DNA of 64,000 nt, from positions 3,650,501-3,714,500 of the forward strand of contig NZ_CP097267.1 in the NCBI RefSeq assembly GCF_028473605.1, given 5' to 3'. A program made the translations under genes and the position numbers. Below, piece after piece: positions 44,071 through 52,981 of this stretch (the first letter of the stretch is position 1; every line of letters starts with the position of its first letter). Source of the DNA: Acidovorax sp. NCPPB 3576. GTDB lineage: Bacteria; Pseudomonadota; Gammaproteobacteria; Burkholderiales; Burkholderiaceae_C. A model generated the notes under the pieces. It was not told the DNA's origin and did not search any database. It saw only the letters and a list, made by a program, of their open reading frames with translations.

Positions 44071-44076
44071 TACAAT
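44071..44076 (+). promoter_or_regulatory. -10 box TACAAT, 7 nt before a start codon
   Basis: TACAAT ends 7 nt before the ATG of the DUF2782 gene, placing the expected transcription start at or next to the A of ATG. No good -35 is seen at 17 bp. A leaderless mRNA is likely. Confidence 0.55.
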
Positions 44077-44083
44077 CCGCCCC

Positions 44084-44437
44084 ATGCGCGCTGCCCACAC
44101 CCTCCTCCTGCTGGCCCTGGCTGCCAGCCCTGCCCTGGCCCAGACACCCGATCAAAACGCGGCCCAGCGCACGACTGAGCAGAGCGAAAAGCTATCAAAT
44201 CAGGAGCAATCGGAGAGCCGCCAGAACCAGCGCGTCGAGCGCATTCAGGTCGAGGACGAAGGCAGCCGCGTGAACGAGCTGCGGGTGGGCGGCCAGACGC
44301 AGAGCATCACCGTGCAGCCCAAGACCGGCAGCATGCCCGAGTACGAAGTGCAGCCCGGCGAAGGCGCCCGCACCCGCCCACGCAACGGCGCCGAGACCAA
44401 CACCGCCCCGCGCGTTTGGAACGTGATGAAGTTCTGA
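44084..44437 (+). CDS. Exported DUF2782 protein
   Basis: 117 residues. A signal peptide (MRAAHTLLLLALAASPALA) is followed by a Gln/Glu/Ser-rich linker and the DUF2782 domain, VEDEGSRVNELRVGGQTQSI with VQPKTGSMPEYEV. The function is unknown, but a gene of this family lies between polA and thrB in many betaproteobacteria. The linker (residues about 23-43) is encoded by an antisense copy of the dispersed repeat. Confidence 0.75.
   Translation: MRAAHTLLLLALAASPALAQTPDQNAAQRTTEQSEKLSNQEQSESRQNQRVERIQVEDEGSRVNELRVGGQTQSITVQPKTGSMPEYEVQPGEGARTRPRNGAETNTAPRVWNVMKF
44150..44211 (-). repeat. Interspersed repeat, copy F, inside the DUF2782 gene
   Basis: The minus strand reads GATTGCTCCTGATTTGATAGC, TTTTCGCTC, GTGCGCTGGGCCGCG and TTTTGATCGG, matching head, middle and tail. 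It is translated on the plus strand as the Gln-rich linker just after the signal peptide. Confidence 0.65.
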
Positions 44438-44572
44438 GCTCCCCGGCCGCCCGACACGGCGCGGCCACCGGGCGATCAGGCCCGCGGCGGCTTCGGCTGC
44501 CTTCCCTGCGTTCGCACCCCTGTGTCTCTTTCCTCCCCCTTCCCTTTTCCTTTTCTTCGTTTGCGCTGAGCG

Positions 44573-45523
44573 ATGGCCGTCTTTACCGAAGTCTCCAAGA
44601 AAGAGGCGCGCGATCTGCTGCGCCGTTTGCAACTGGGCACGCTGGTATCGCTGCGCGGGATCGAGGGCGGGATCGAGAACACCAACTACTTTCTCACCAG
44701 CGACCAGGGTGAGTACGTGCTCACGCTGTTCGAGCGGCTCACCGCCGAGCAGTTGCCGTTCTACCTGCACCTGATGAAGCACCTGGCCCACGCCGGCATT
44801 CCCGTGCCCGACCCGCGGGCCGACAAGCACGGCGACATCCTGCACAGCGTGGCCAGCAAGCCGGCCGCGGTGGTGAGCAAGCTGCGCGGCAAGAGCCAGC
44901 TGGCGCCCGAAGCATCGCACTGCGCCGCCGTGGGCGCCACGCTGGCACGCATGCATCGGGCCGGGCACGGCTACGAACGCCGCCAGCCCAACCTGCGCGG
45001 GCTGGCCTGGTGGAACGAAACCGTTCCCGCCGTGCTGCCCCACGTGGGCGAGGAACAGGCCGCGCTGCTGCGATCCGAGCTGGCCTACCAGAACCATGTG
45101 GCCGCCTCCGCAGGCTATGCCGCGCTGCCCCGCGGGCCGGTGCATGCCGACCTGTTCCGCGACAACGTGATGTTCGACGGCGAAGAGCTGACCGGATTCT
45201 TCGACTTCTACTTCGCGGGCGTGGACACCTTCCTGTTCGATCTGGCCGTGTGCCTGAACGACTGGTGCATCGACTTGCCCACCGGCGCGCACCACGCCGA
45301 GCGGGCCCGCGCGATGCTGGACGCTTACCAAAGCGTGCGCCCGCTCACCGCGGACGAACGCACGCTGCTGCCCGCCATGCTGCGCTCCGGCGCGCTGCGT
45401 TTCTGGATCTCGCGGCTGTGGGACTTCTACCTGCCGCGCGAGGCCTCGCTGCTGACGCCGCACGACCCCACGCACTTCGAGCGCGTGCTGCGCGAACGCC
45501 TGGCACACCCCGTGCATGCCTGA
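44573..45523 (+). CDS. thrB: Homoserine kinase (APH-fold type)
   Basis: 316 residues. It phosphorylates homoserine in threonine synthesis. This is the aminoglycoside-phosphotransferase-fold ThrB found in betaproteobacteria: N-terminal [20 protein letters not shown], the catalytic loop [15 protein letters not shown] and the metal-binding [10 protein letters not shown]. It is preceded by the DUF2782 gene at 135 bp and followed by a membrane-protein gene, an order often seen in this group. Confidence 0.93.
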   Translation: MAVFTEVSKKEARDLLRRLQLGTLVSLRGIEGGIENTNYFLTSDQGEYVLTLFERLTAEQLPFYLHLMKHLAHAGIPVPDPRADKHGDILHSVASKPAAVVSKLRGKSQLAPEASHCAAVGATLARMHRAGHGYERRQPNLRGLAWWNETVPAVLPHVGEEQAALLRSELAYQNHVAASAGYAALPRGPVHADLFRDNVMFDGEELTGFFDFYFAGVDTFLFDLAVCLNDWCIDLPTGAHHAERARAMLDAYQSVRPLTADERTLLPAMLRSGALRFWISRLWDFYLPREASLLTPHDPTHFERVLRERLAHPVHA

Positions 45524-45601
45524 ACGGACGCGGGCGGCCCGCCGCCGGCCGCATGCCCCTGGCCCGTGCACGGCTTGGGGCCCCTCCACCACAATCCACC
45601 C

Positions 45602-46435
45602 ATGAAACTCCACATCGTTCCCGCCCGCGCCGGCCTTGAATGGGCCCGGCTCGGCATCCGCGTCTTCTGGCGCCAGCCGATGGCGCTGGCGGCCCTGTTC
45701 TTCATGACCATGGCCGCGATGTCGCTGGCCACCCTGCTGCCCCTGATCGGCCCGGCCGTCGCGCTGGCCCTGCTGCCCTCGGCCACGCTGGCCATGATGG
45801 TGGCCGCGGGCGAGGCCACGCAGGGGCGCTTTCCCACGCCGGCGCTGCTGCTGGTGGCGTTTCGCACCGGGCGCCAGCGGCTGCGCGACATGCTCATCCT
45901 GGGCGCCCTGTACGCCGTGGGCTTTCTGGCGGTGATGGCGATTTCGGCCCTGGTGGACGACGGGCAGTTCGCCCGCGTGTACCTGGGCGGCGAGCAGCTC
46001 ACGCGCGAGGTGGCCGAGGCGGGGGACTTCCAGGCCGCCATGTGGCTCGCCCTGGCGCTGTACGTGCCGCTGTCGCTGCTGTTCTGGCATGCGCCGGGCC
46101 TGGTGCACTGGCACGGCGTGCCGCCCGTGAAGGCGCTGTTCTTCAGCATGGTGGCGTGCCTGCGCAACTTCAGCGCATTCACCGTCTATGGCCTGGTGTG
46201 GACCGGCGTATTCCTGGGGGCGGGCATCGTGGTGAGCATTGCCGTGACGCTGCTGGCGCTGCTGGGCCTGGGCAGCGGCGTGGCGGGAGGCATCATGGTG
46301 GCCACGGCGCTCATGCTGGCGGCGATGTTCTTCACATCGGTGGTATTTTCTTTCCGCGACTGCTTCGAGCCGCCTGAGCGGCGCCTGGTCGCGCCCGCGG
46401 CAGAGACCGCCGCGGAGCCACCCGGCCCGCTCTGA
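45602..46435 (+). CDS. BPSS1780-type membrane protein
   Basis: 277 residues with six membrane helices. The start KLHIVPARAGLEWARLGIRV is the hallmark of this Burkholderiales family, whose function is unknown. A CACAAT (45590-45595) ends 6 nt before the ATG, so the message may be leaderless. It follows thrB closely on the same strand. Confidence 0.8.
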   Translation: MKLHIVPARAGLEWARLGIRVFWRQPMALAALFFMTMAAMSLATLLPLIGPAVALALLPSATLAMMVAAGEATQGRFPTPALLLVAFRTGRQRLRDMLILGALYAVGFLAVMAISALVDDGQFARVYLGGEQLTREVAEAGDFQAAMWLALALYVPLSLLFWHAPGLVHWHGVPPVKALFFSMVACLRNFSAFTVYGLVWTGVFLGAGIVVSIAVTLLALLGLGSGVAGGIMVATALMLAAMFFTSVVFSFRDCFEPPERRLVAPAAETAAEPPGPL

Positions 46436-46591
46436 GGCGCACGCCCTTCGGGGCCAGGCCACGGGGCAAAAGCCCCCGGGCCGCCGCCGACCGGACGAGC
46501 GCAGTCCGGTCCGGCCGACGGGCCCGCACCCGCCCGTCGATCGCTCCGATCCCCTGCATGGGGCACGATGCAGCGGTCAACGCAGCCGCCA

Positions 46592-46647
46592 CCGTCACGC
46601 GGCTGTCACCATTCCTTCAAATCGCTGTCACGGGCGATTCCTAGCAT
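46592..46647 (+). promoter_or_regulatory. Four-unit Pho box and -10 of phoX
   Basis: Seven-base half-sites recur at an exact 11-bp period: CCGTCAC (46592), CTGTCAC (46603), CCTTCAA (46614) and CTGTCAC (46625-46631). Then 10 bp and a -10 TAGCAT (46642-46647). The spacing is that of PhoB sites (consensus CTGTCAT repeats, 11 bp apart) replacing a -35. The third unit is weak. The rest of the 322-bp gap before phoX shows no gene. Confidence 0.85.
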
Positions 46648-46757
46648 CCGGGCAGTGGAAGCGACATTGCGCCGTTTCCGCGTTTGGCTCGCCGGCATGC
46701 CGCTCCCCACGGCCGTTGCCGGCGGCGTATCGCACCTCTCCTTTCCGGAACAACACG

Positions 46758-48701
46758 ATGTCCCACACCCCGATGCCCACCCGCCGCAAGGCCCTGCAAT
46801 TCCTCGCCGGCATGCCGATGCTGCCGCTGGGCGCCAGCGCCTCCGCATCCTTTCTGACCGCCTGCGGCGGCGGCAGCGATGGCGCCACGTTCGCATCGGC
46901 CAGCTTCAGCTCGATGGCCGCGCCCACGCTGTCCAACCCGGCCGCCATGGCGACCACGTCCGTGGGCTCCACGATGAGCGTGAAGTTCAGCGACAACTCG
47001 GTGCAGAACTACCAGCTGGCCTACCAGCCCTTCTTCGTGACGGGCGACATGGTGTCCGACGGCAAGGGCGGCAAGATCCTCGCGGGCGGCTATGTGGACA
47101 TCAACAACAAGGCCATCACCGACACCAGCGTGGCCGGCAAGGAACGCCAGTTCTTCTCCGACTCGCCGGACGGCACCTCGCTGCTGACCGTGGCCAATGC
47201 CAAGGTGGACGGCGTGAAGGGCAACCCCGTGTTCGCCGTGGTGCAGTTCGAATACACCACCTGGGCGCAGGACGGCAAGACCGACATGTACGGCAAGCTG
47301 CCCTCCCCCATCGCCGTGCTGAGCCTGGACCAGGACCCCGCCACCGGCAAGCTGTCGCTGGTCAAGTACCACAACGTGGACACGTCCAAGGTGCACGGCC
47401 TGTGGATCACCTGCGGCGCGAGCCTGTCGCCCTGGGGCACCCACCTGTCCAGCGAAGAGTACGAGCCGGACGCCTTCACCATCGCCTCCAACGCGCAGTT
47501 CAAGGCGTACAGCAAGAACCTGTACGGCAGCGAGACAGCCGCCAACCCCTACCACTACGGCCACATGCCCGAAGTGACGGTGAACGCCGACGGCACCGCG
47601 TCGATCAAGAAGCATTTCTGCATGGGCCGCATCTCGCACGAGCTGGTGCAGGTCATGCCCGATCAGCGCACCGCGCTGATGGGTGACGACGCCACCAACA
47701 GCGCCTACTTCGTCTTCGTGGCCGACAAGGAAAAGGACCTGTCCTCCGGCACGCTGTACGCCGCCAAGGTGGGCGCGGGCTTCTCCATCGACCCCGCCGC
47801 CACCACGGCCGCGCCGCTCACCTGGATCAAGCTGGGCTCCGCCACCAGCGCCGAGATCGAGGCCCTGGCCGGCAAGCTCAAGCCCACGGACATCATGACC
47901 GTGGCCAGCGCCGACCCGAAAGACGCGACGTTCACGAAGGTCGTCACCAATGGCAAGACCGAGTGGATCAAGCTGAACGCCGGCATGGAAAAGGCCGCCG
48001 CCTTCCTGGAAACCCACCGCTACGCCGCCCTGCTGGGCGCCAGCCTGGGCTTCACCAAGATGGAGGGCACCACGGTCAACGCCAAGGACAAGATCGCCTA
48101 CTCGGCGCTGCAGAACATCCAGGCCTCGATGGTGGCGGGCAACGCAGCCAACGTGCCGGGCAACGGCATCTCGGTGCCCAAGCAGCTCGTGGCCGGCGCC
48201 GTGATGGCGCTGAACCTGCGCGGCGGCCAGAAGGACACGACCGGCGCCGCGATCAACAGCGACTGGATGCCCGTGGACACCAAGGCCCTGCTGGCCGGCG
48301 AAGACATCACGGCCGACGCGCTCGGCAACACCGCCAACCCGAACAACATCGCCAACCCGGACAACCTCAAGTTCTCCGAGAAGCTGCGCACGCTGTTCAT
48401 CGGCGAGGACAGCAGCCAGCACGTCAACAACTTCCTGTGGGCGTACAACGTGGACACCAAGCAGCTGTCGCGCCTGATGTCGGTGCCGGCGGGCGGCGAA
48501 TCCACCGGCCTGCATGCGGTGGACGAGATCAACGGCTTCACCTACATCATGAGCAACTTCCAGCACGCCGGCGACTGGGGCAGCATCCACAGCAAGGTCA
48601 AGGACACGCTGGACCCGCTGGTGCGCGCCAACTACAAGGACAAGTTCGGCTCGGCCGTGGGCTACCTGACGGGCACGCCGTCGCAGATGAAGCTGAGCTG
48701 A
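46758..48701 (+). CDS. phoX: PhoX-family alkaline phosphatase (DUF839), Tat-exported lipoprotein
   Basis: 647 residues. The N-terminus carries a twin-arginine signal (TRRKALQFLAGMP) and a lipobox-like LTAC followed by GGGS, so it is probably anchored outside the inner membrane. PhoX landmarks include GLWITCGASLSPWGTHLSSE, CMGRISHELVQVMPDQRTAL, LFIGEDSSQHVNNFLWAYN and GFTYIMSNFQHAGDW. PhoX releases phosphate from esters using Fe/Ca cofactors. The four-unit Pho box upstream and a strong terminator downstream make it a single, phosphate-controlled gene. Confidence 0.88.
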   Translation: MSHTPMPTRRKALQFLAGMPMLPLGASASASFLTACGGGSDGATFASASFSSMAAPTLSNPAAMATTSVGSTMSVKFSDNSVQNYQLAYQPFFVTGDMVSDGKGGKILAGGYVDINNKAITDTSVAGKERQFFSDSPDGTSLLTVANAKVDGVKGNPVFAVVQFEYTTWAQDGKTDMYGKLPSPIAVLSLDQDPATGKLSLVKYHNVDTSKVHGLWITCGASLSPWGTHLSSEEYEPDAFTIASNAQFKAYSKNLYGSETAANPYHYGHMPEVTVNADGTASIKKHFCMGRISHELVQVMPDQRTALMGDDATNSAYFVFVADKEKDLSSGTLYAAKVGAGFSIDPAATTAAPLTWIKLGSATSAEIEALAGKLKPTDIMTVASADPKDATFTKVVTNGKTEWIKLNAGMEKAAAFLETHRYAALLGASLGFTKMEGTTVNAKDKIAYSALQNIQASMVAGNAANVPGNGISVPKQLVAGAVMALNLRGGQKDTTGAAINSDWMPVDTKALLAGEDITADALGNTANPNNIANPDNLKFSEKLRTLFIGEDSSQHVNNFLWAYNVDTKQLSRLMSVPAGGESTGLHAVDEINGFTYIMSNFQHAGDWGSIHSKVKDTLDPLVRANYKDKFGSAVGYLTGTPSQMKLS

Positions 48702-48760
48702 TCGAAGCGGCTCTCCCCGCCCCGAAGCCTTGCCAGCGCGGCAGGTCTGGGGCCCACCTG

Positions 48761-48788
48761 AAAAGCGAGGCCTTGGCCTCGCTTTTTT
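48761..48788 (+). terminator. Intrinsic terminator of phoX
   Basis: AAAAGCGAGGCC-TT-GGCCTCGC followed by TTTTTT, starting 59 bp after the phoX stop. The hairpin is perfect and could also work leftward, though no leftward gene needs it. Confidence 0.9.
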
Positions 48789-48832
48789 CATGGGACTTCG
48801 CAAAAGGAGCCTGATTGAAGACGCTTGCAAGA

Positions 48833-48898
48833 CTTTGAATCAAAAACGGCTCTACCGCATATTTCTCTAGGGGGTATAGCTATAAAAACAATAGCAAA
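48833..48898 (-). repeat. Interspersed repeat, copy D
   Basis: The minus strand reads TTTGCTATTGTTTTTATAGC, TATACCCCCTAG, AATATGCGGTAGAGC and TTTTTGATTCAAAG. It lies between the phoX terminator and the Fur-type promoter. Confidence 0.8.
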
Positions 48899-48970
48899 TC
48901 ACTCCGCCGCGTTCCAGAGCATGGATTGACGGGCTTGCCGCGCATGGCGGTACAGGGTGAAGGGTTGTCT

Positions 48971-49000
48971 TCAAATGATAATAAATCGCATTCTTATAAT
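48971..49000 (+). promoter_or_regulatory. Fur box and -10 of the imelysin operon
   Basis: TGATAATAAATCGCA (48976-48990) matches 11 of 15 positions of the 7-1-7 Fur consensus TGATAATNATTATCA. It is followed by a perfect -10 TATAAT at 48995-49000, with only weak -35 candidates. Fur-Fe2+ bound here would cover the promoter. The untranslated leader to the first gene is about 190 nt. Confidence 0.7.
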
Positions 49001-49197
49001 GCCCGCTCACTCAGGCGCACCCGGGCGCCGTGCTGCCCTCCGGCGGCCGGATGCCCCAGCCCTCGCCGCCTGATCCCGCTGCCGCTTCCACCGGCCGCTG
49101 CCCTGGGCTCGACCCCAGCGGCAAGCGACCCGGCGCCCTGCTTCTGGCAGGCTGAAAGCGCCCGCCCGGTCCGTTTTTACCCAACCTGGAGATGCCC

Positions 49198-50397
49198 ATG
49201 ACGCCCCCCTTGTTCAGAACCGCCGCCCTCGCCGCCCTGCTGGCCGCCAGTCCGCTCGGCGCCGTGGGCGTGGCCCAGGCACAAGGCGCCGCCGTCCAGG
49301 CCTCCCAGCCCGCCACCGCCCATGCCGTGGCCGCCCACTACGCCGCGCTGGTGCACGCCAACTACGAAGACACGCTGAATGCAGCCAAGACCATGCAGGC
49401 CGCCATCAAGGCCTTCACGGCCAAGCCGTCGGTGGAGACGCTGGCCGAGGCCCGCAAGACCTGGCTGGCCGCGCGCGAGTTCTATGGCCAGACCGAGGCG
49501 TTCCGCTTCTACGGCGGCCCGATCGACGATGACAAGGGCCCCGAAGGCCAGATCAACGCCTGGCCCATGGACGAGTCGTACGTGGACAGCGTCGAAGGCA
49601 AGCCCGACGCCGGCCTGGTGAACAACCGCAAGTTCGCCATCACCAAGAAGAACCTCGCCGCGCAGAACGAGCGCGGCGGCGAGGAGAACATCGCCACCGG
49701 CTGGCACGCCATCGAGTTCTTCCTGTGGGGCCAGGACCTGTCGGAAACCGGCCCGGGCGACCGCAACTTCGAGGACTTCGTCGATGGCAAGGGCAAGAAC
49801 GCCGACCGCCGCCGCCAGTACCTGACGGTGGTCACCGACCTGCTGATCGACGACCTCACGTTCCTCGTGAAGGCCTGGGACCCGAAGGCCAAGAACAACT
49901 ACCGCGCCAAGTTCGCCAAGGGCGGGCAGGAATCGGTTCGCAAGATGCTGGTGGGCCTGGGCTCGCTTTCGCGCGGCGAACTGGCCGGCGAGCGGCTGGA
50001 GGTCGCGCTCAACAGCCAGGACCAGGAAGACGAGCACTCCTGCTTTTCCGACAACACGCACCGCGACGCCGTGACCAATGCGCAAGGCATCCAGAACGTG
50101 TGGCTGGGCCAGTACCGCCGCGCCGACGGCAGCCAGGTGCAGGGCCCCTCGCTGCGCGACCTGGTGGCCGCCAAGGACGCCGCCCTGGCCGAGAAGACCA
50201 CGCAGCAGATCGCCGCGTCGGTGAAGGCGGCCGAGGCCATCCAGGCGCCGTTCGACCGCGAGATCATCGGCGAGAAGGACGCGCCGGGCCGCCAGCGCAT
50301 CCAGAAAACCATCGACAGCCTGAGCGCCCAGTCCAAGGACCTGGTCGCCGCCGCCAACGCCATCGGCATCACCCGGCTGACCCTCGTGCAACCCTGA
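49198..50397 (+). CDS. Imelysin-family iron-regulated periplasmic protein (EfeO/IcmP-like)
   Basis: 399 residues with a signal peptide (ending AQAQ). The imelysin domain has AREFYGQTEAFRFYGGPIDD and the GxHxxE metal motif as TGWHAIEFFLWGQDLS. The GGAG at 49187-49190 is too close to the ATG at 49192 and fits the one at 49198, which I use. Family members (Pseudomonas IcmP) are iron-repressed and bind iron. It heads an operon with a di-haem oxidoreductase, a second imelysin and a DUF1513 gene. Confidence 0.9.
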   Translation: MTPPLFRTAALAALLAASPLGAVGVAQAQGAAVQASQPATAHAVAAHYAALVHANYEDTLNAAKTMQAAIKAFTAKPSVETLAEARKTWLAAREFYGQTEAFRFYGGPIDDDKGPEGQINAWPMDESYVDSVEGKPDAGLVNNRKFAITKKNLAAQNERGGEENIATGWHAIEFFLWGQDLSETGPGDRNFEDFVDGKGKNADRRRQYLTVVTDLLIDDLTFLVKAWDPKAKNNYRAKFAKGGQESVRKMLVGLGSLSRGELAGERLEVALNSQDQEDEHSCFSDNTHRDAVTNAQGIQNVWLGQYRRADGSQVQGPSLRDLVAAKDAALAEKTTQQIAASVKAAEAIQAPFDREIIGEKDAPGRQRIQKTIDSLSAQSKDLVAAANAIGITRLTLVQP

Positions 50398-50404
50398 TCC
50401 CGCG

Positions 50405-51874
50405 ATGCGTTTCCTGAAAGCCTTCCACCGCCGCCGCACCTGGCGCCTCGCGACCGCCAGCGCAGGCCTGGCGGCGGCCGCCACGGGCCTGGTGGCCAGC
50501 GGCCACCCGGACCCGCTGGGCGAAAAGCCCGGCGGCGACACCACCGTGTTCGCCACCGGGCGCAACGCCTTCTCGTTCCCCGCGGCCAACCTGCCGGACG
50601 ACGAGCGCACGCGCTTCGTCATCGGCAACTCGTTCTTTCGCCGCAACTGGGTGGAGGCCCCCGCCTCGACCAAGGCGCGCGACGGCCTGGGGCCGCACTT
50701 CATCGCGCGCTCGTGCGGCGGCTGCCACGTGCAGGACGGCCGGGGCGCGCCGCCCGAGATCTTCAACCGCCTGGGCGAGACCAAGGACCCCACGGTGGCG
50801 CTGCTGATCCGCCTGTCCATCCCCGGTGCCGACGGCCACGGCGGGCCGCTGCACGAGCCCGTGTACGGCGACCAGTTCAACAACGCGGGCATCACCGGCG
50901 TGAAGCCCGAGGGCCGCGTCACCCTGCGCTACCAGACGATCCAGGGCCAGTTCGCCGATGGCACGCCCTACACCCTGCTCGATCCGAAATACGGCTTTGC
51001 CGACTTGGGGTACGGGCCGATGCACCCGGACGTGATGGTCAGCCCGCGCATCGCGCCGCAGATCATCGGCGTGGGCCTGCTGGAAGCCATCGACGAGGCC
51101 GACATCCTGGCCAATGACGCCGACCAGGCCAAGGCGCCCGGCCCCATCAAGGGCGTGCCCAACCGCGTGTGGGATGCGCCATCGGCGCGGATGATGATCG
51201 GCCGCTTCGGCTGGAAGGGCAACGTGGCCACCATCGCGCACCAAACCGGCGGCGCCTTCGTGGGCGACATGGGCATCACCTCGCGCCACTTCCCGCACGA
51301 GGCCTGCACGCCCGCGCAAAAGGACTGCCTGGCCGCGCCCAGCGGCAAGAGCGCGGGCCGCCAGAGCCAGCCGGGCGTGGAGATCGACGACAAGACCTTC
51401 GACGACGTGGTGTTCTACCAGGCCACGCTCGCCCCGCCCGCCCGCCGCAAGGTGAACGACGTGCAGGTGCAGCGCGGCCAGGCGCTCTTCGCACAGGCCC
51501 AGTGCGCCGCCTGCCACCGCCCCAGTTACGTCACCAAGGAGGGCCCCTTCCCGCGCCTGACCAGCAAGGCCGTCTCGGGCCAGCGCATCTGGCCCTACAC
51601 CGACATGCTGCTGCACGACATGGGCGAAGCCCTGGCCGACCACCGGCCCGACTTCGCGGCCAACGGCCGGCAGTGGAAAACGCCCCCGCTGTGGGGCACG
51701 GGCCTGATCCAGGACGTGAACGGCCACACCCGCCTGCTGCACGACGGCCGCGCGCGCGGCGTGCTCGAAGCCATCCTGTGGCACGGCGGCGAGGCCGAGG
51801 AGGCCAGGCAGAACGTGCTCAAGATGAACAAGGCCGAGCGCGATGCGCTCGTGCAATTCGTGGAGTCGCTATGA
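50405..51874 (+). CDS. Di-haem oxidoreductase-family protein (DUF1111)
   Basis: 489 residues with an N-terminal signal or anchor. Two c-type haem sites are visible: SCGGCHVQDGRG and QCAACHRPSYVT. Other family blocks include FVIGNSFFRRNWVEAPAST, IAPQIIGVGLLEAID and TPPLWGTGLIQDVNG. Members are periplasmic cytochrome c peroxidase-like proteins, thought in this setting to change the redox state of iron for the neighbouring imelysins. The stop overlaps the next start (ATGA). Confidence 0.9.
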   Translation: MRFLKAFHRRRTWRLATASAGLAAAATGLVASGHPDPLGEKPGGDTTVFATGRNAFSFPAANLPDDERTRFVIGNSFFRRNWVEAPASTKARDGLGPHFIARSCGGCHVQDGRGAPPEIFNRLGETKDPTVALLIRLSIPGADGHGGPLHEPVYGDQFNNAGITGVKPEGRVTLRYQTIQGQFADGTPYTLLDPKYGFADLGYGPMHPDVMVSPRIAPQIIGVGLLEAIDEADILANDADQAKAPGPIKGVPNRVWDAPSARMMIGRFGWKGNVATIAHQTGGAFVGDMGITSRHFPHEACTPAQKDCLAAPSGKSAGRQSQPGVEIDDKTFDDVVFYQATLAPPARRKVNDVQVQRGQALFAQAQCAACHRPSYVTKEGPFPRLTSKAVSGQRIWPYTDMLLHDMGEALADHRPDFAANGRQWKTPPLWGTGLIQDVNGHTRLLHDGRARGVLEAILWHGGEAEEARQNVLKMNKAERDALVQFVESL

Positions 51875-52977
51875 CGAAATTCCCTGCCCTGCGCGCCCTG
51901 CACCACCTGGCCGCGGTGGCGCTGTGCGCCCTGGCCGGCGCTGCGGCCACCGCCACCGCGCAGACCAACTGGCGGCATGACGCCGTGCCGTTCTACGACA
52001 CCACGCACGCCCTGCAAAGCCTCTACGGCCATTGGGCCCAGCCCCGCGCGGGCGACTTCGCCACCGCGGCGCAGGCCCTGCCGCCCGCGCTGCGGGCCCT
52101 GTGCGATGCGCCGCCGGCACAGGCCGGCGCGGCGCTGGACGCCGCCCGCGGCGCCTGGCGCAGCACCATGCTCGCGTGGGAGAGCCTGGGCGCCGTGGCC
52201 GTGGGCCCGGTGATCGCCCGGCGCACGCAGCGCCAGATCGACTTCGCACCCACCCGCCCCCCGCTCATCGAGCGCGCCATCAAGGCCCAGCCGCAGGGTG
52301 CCAAGGCGTTCGAGCGCGTGGGCACGCCCGCCAAGGGCCTGCCCGCGCTCGAATGGCTGCTGTGGACGCAGCCGGCCGCGCCCGCCACGCCGGCCTGCCG
52401 TTACGCGGTGGAGGCGGCGCTGGACGTGGAGCGCGAGGCGGTGGCGCTCAAGGCGGCGTTCGACGGCGCAGCCACCACCGACTGGGCAGCCGAGGACGAG
52501 CAGGAACGCTCCACCCAGGCCATGGGCGAGTTCATCAACCAGTGGGTGGGCGGCATCGAGCGCCTGCGCTGGGCCCACATGGAAAAGCCGTTGCGCGCCG
52601 CCCAGGGCAGCCGCACGCCGGACTACCCGCGCGCCGCCAGCGGCCTCACGCCCGAAGCCTGGGCCGCCGAATGGAAGGCCTTGCGCACGCTGGCCGTGCT
52701 GCCGCAAGGCGCCGCGCTGCCCAAGCCGGGCGAGGCCCTCGTGCCGCTCGAAACCTACCTGCGCGGCCGCGGCCTGAACCCCCTGGCCGACCAGTTGCTG
52801 CAGGCCACGCAGCGCATCGACACCGCCTTTGCCGCCCTGGCGCAGCCCGGAAAGAACACCGGGCCGCAAGTGCTGCAGGCGGCCAAGGAACTGACCGCGC
52901 TCAAGCGCCTGGCCGAGGCCGAGATCGCACCGGCACTGCAGGTGAGCATCGGGTTTTCGGATGCCGACGGGGACTGA
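51871..52977 (+). CDS. Second imelysin-family protein
   Basis: 368 residues with a signal peptide (ending ATAQ). The domain is a more divergent imelysin: ALQSLYGHWAQP, AWRSTMLAWESLGAVAVGP, RQIDFAPTRPP and PAKGLPALEWLLWTQ, in which the GxHxxE motif is replaced by GLPALEWLL, so the usual His is missing. Such paralogues sit beside IcmP homologues in Pseudomonas. ATGA overlap with the preceding gene indicates coupling. Confidence 0.87.
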   Translation: MTKFPALRALHHLAAVALCALAGAAATATAQTNWRHDAVPFYDTTHALQSLYGHWAQPRAGDFATAAQALPPALRALCDAPPAQAGAALDAARGAWRSTMLAWESLGAVAVGPVIARRTQRQIDFAPTRPPLIERAIKAQPQGAKAFERVGTPAKGLPALEWLLWTQPAAPATPACRYAVEAALDVEREAVALKAAFDGAATTDWAAEDEQERSTQAMGEFINQWVGGIERLRWAHMEKPLRAAQGSRTPDYPRAASGLTPEAWAAEWKALRTLAVLPQGAALPKPGEALVPLETYLRGRGLNPLADQLLQATQRIDTAFAALAQPGKNTGPQVLQAAKELTALKRLAEAEIAPALQVSIGFSDADGD

Positions 52978-52981
52978 CGCC

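Noticed and set aside
41207..44437. A 1076-codon open frame on the plus strand
   Set aside because: Antisense to polA and only joined at its end to the real DUF2782 gene, whose own ATG at 44084 opens with a signal peptide.
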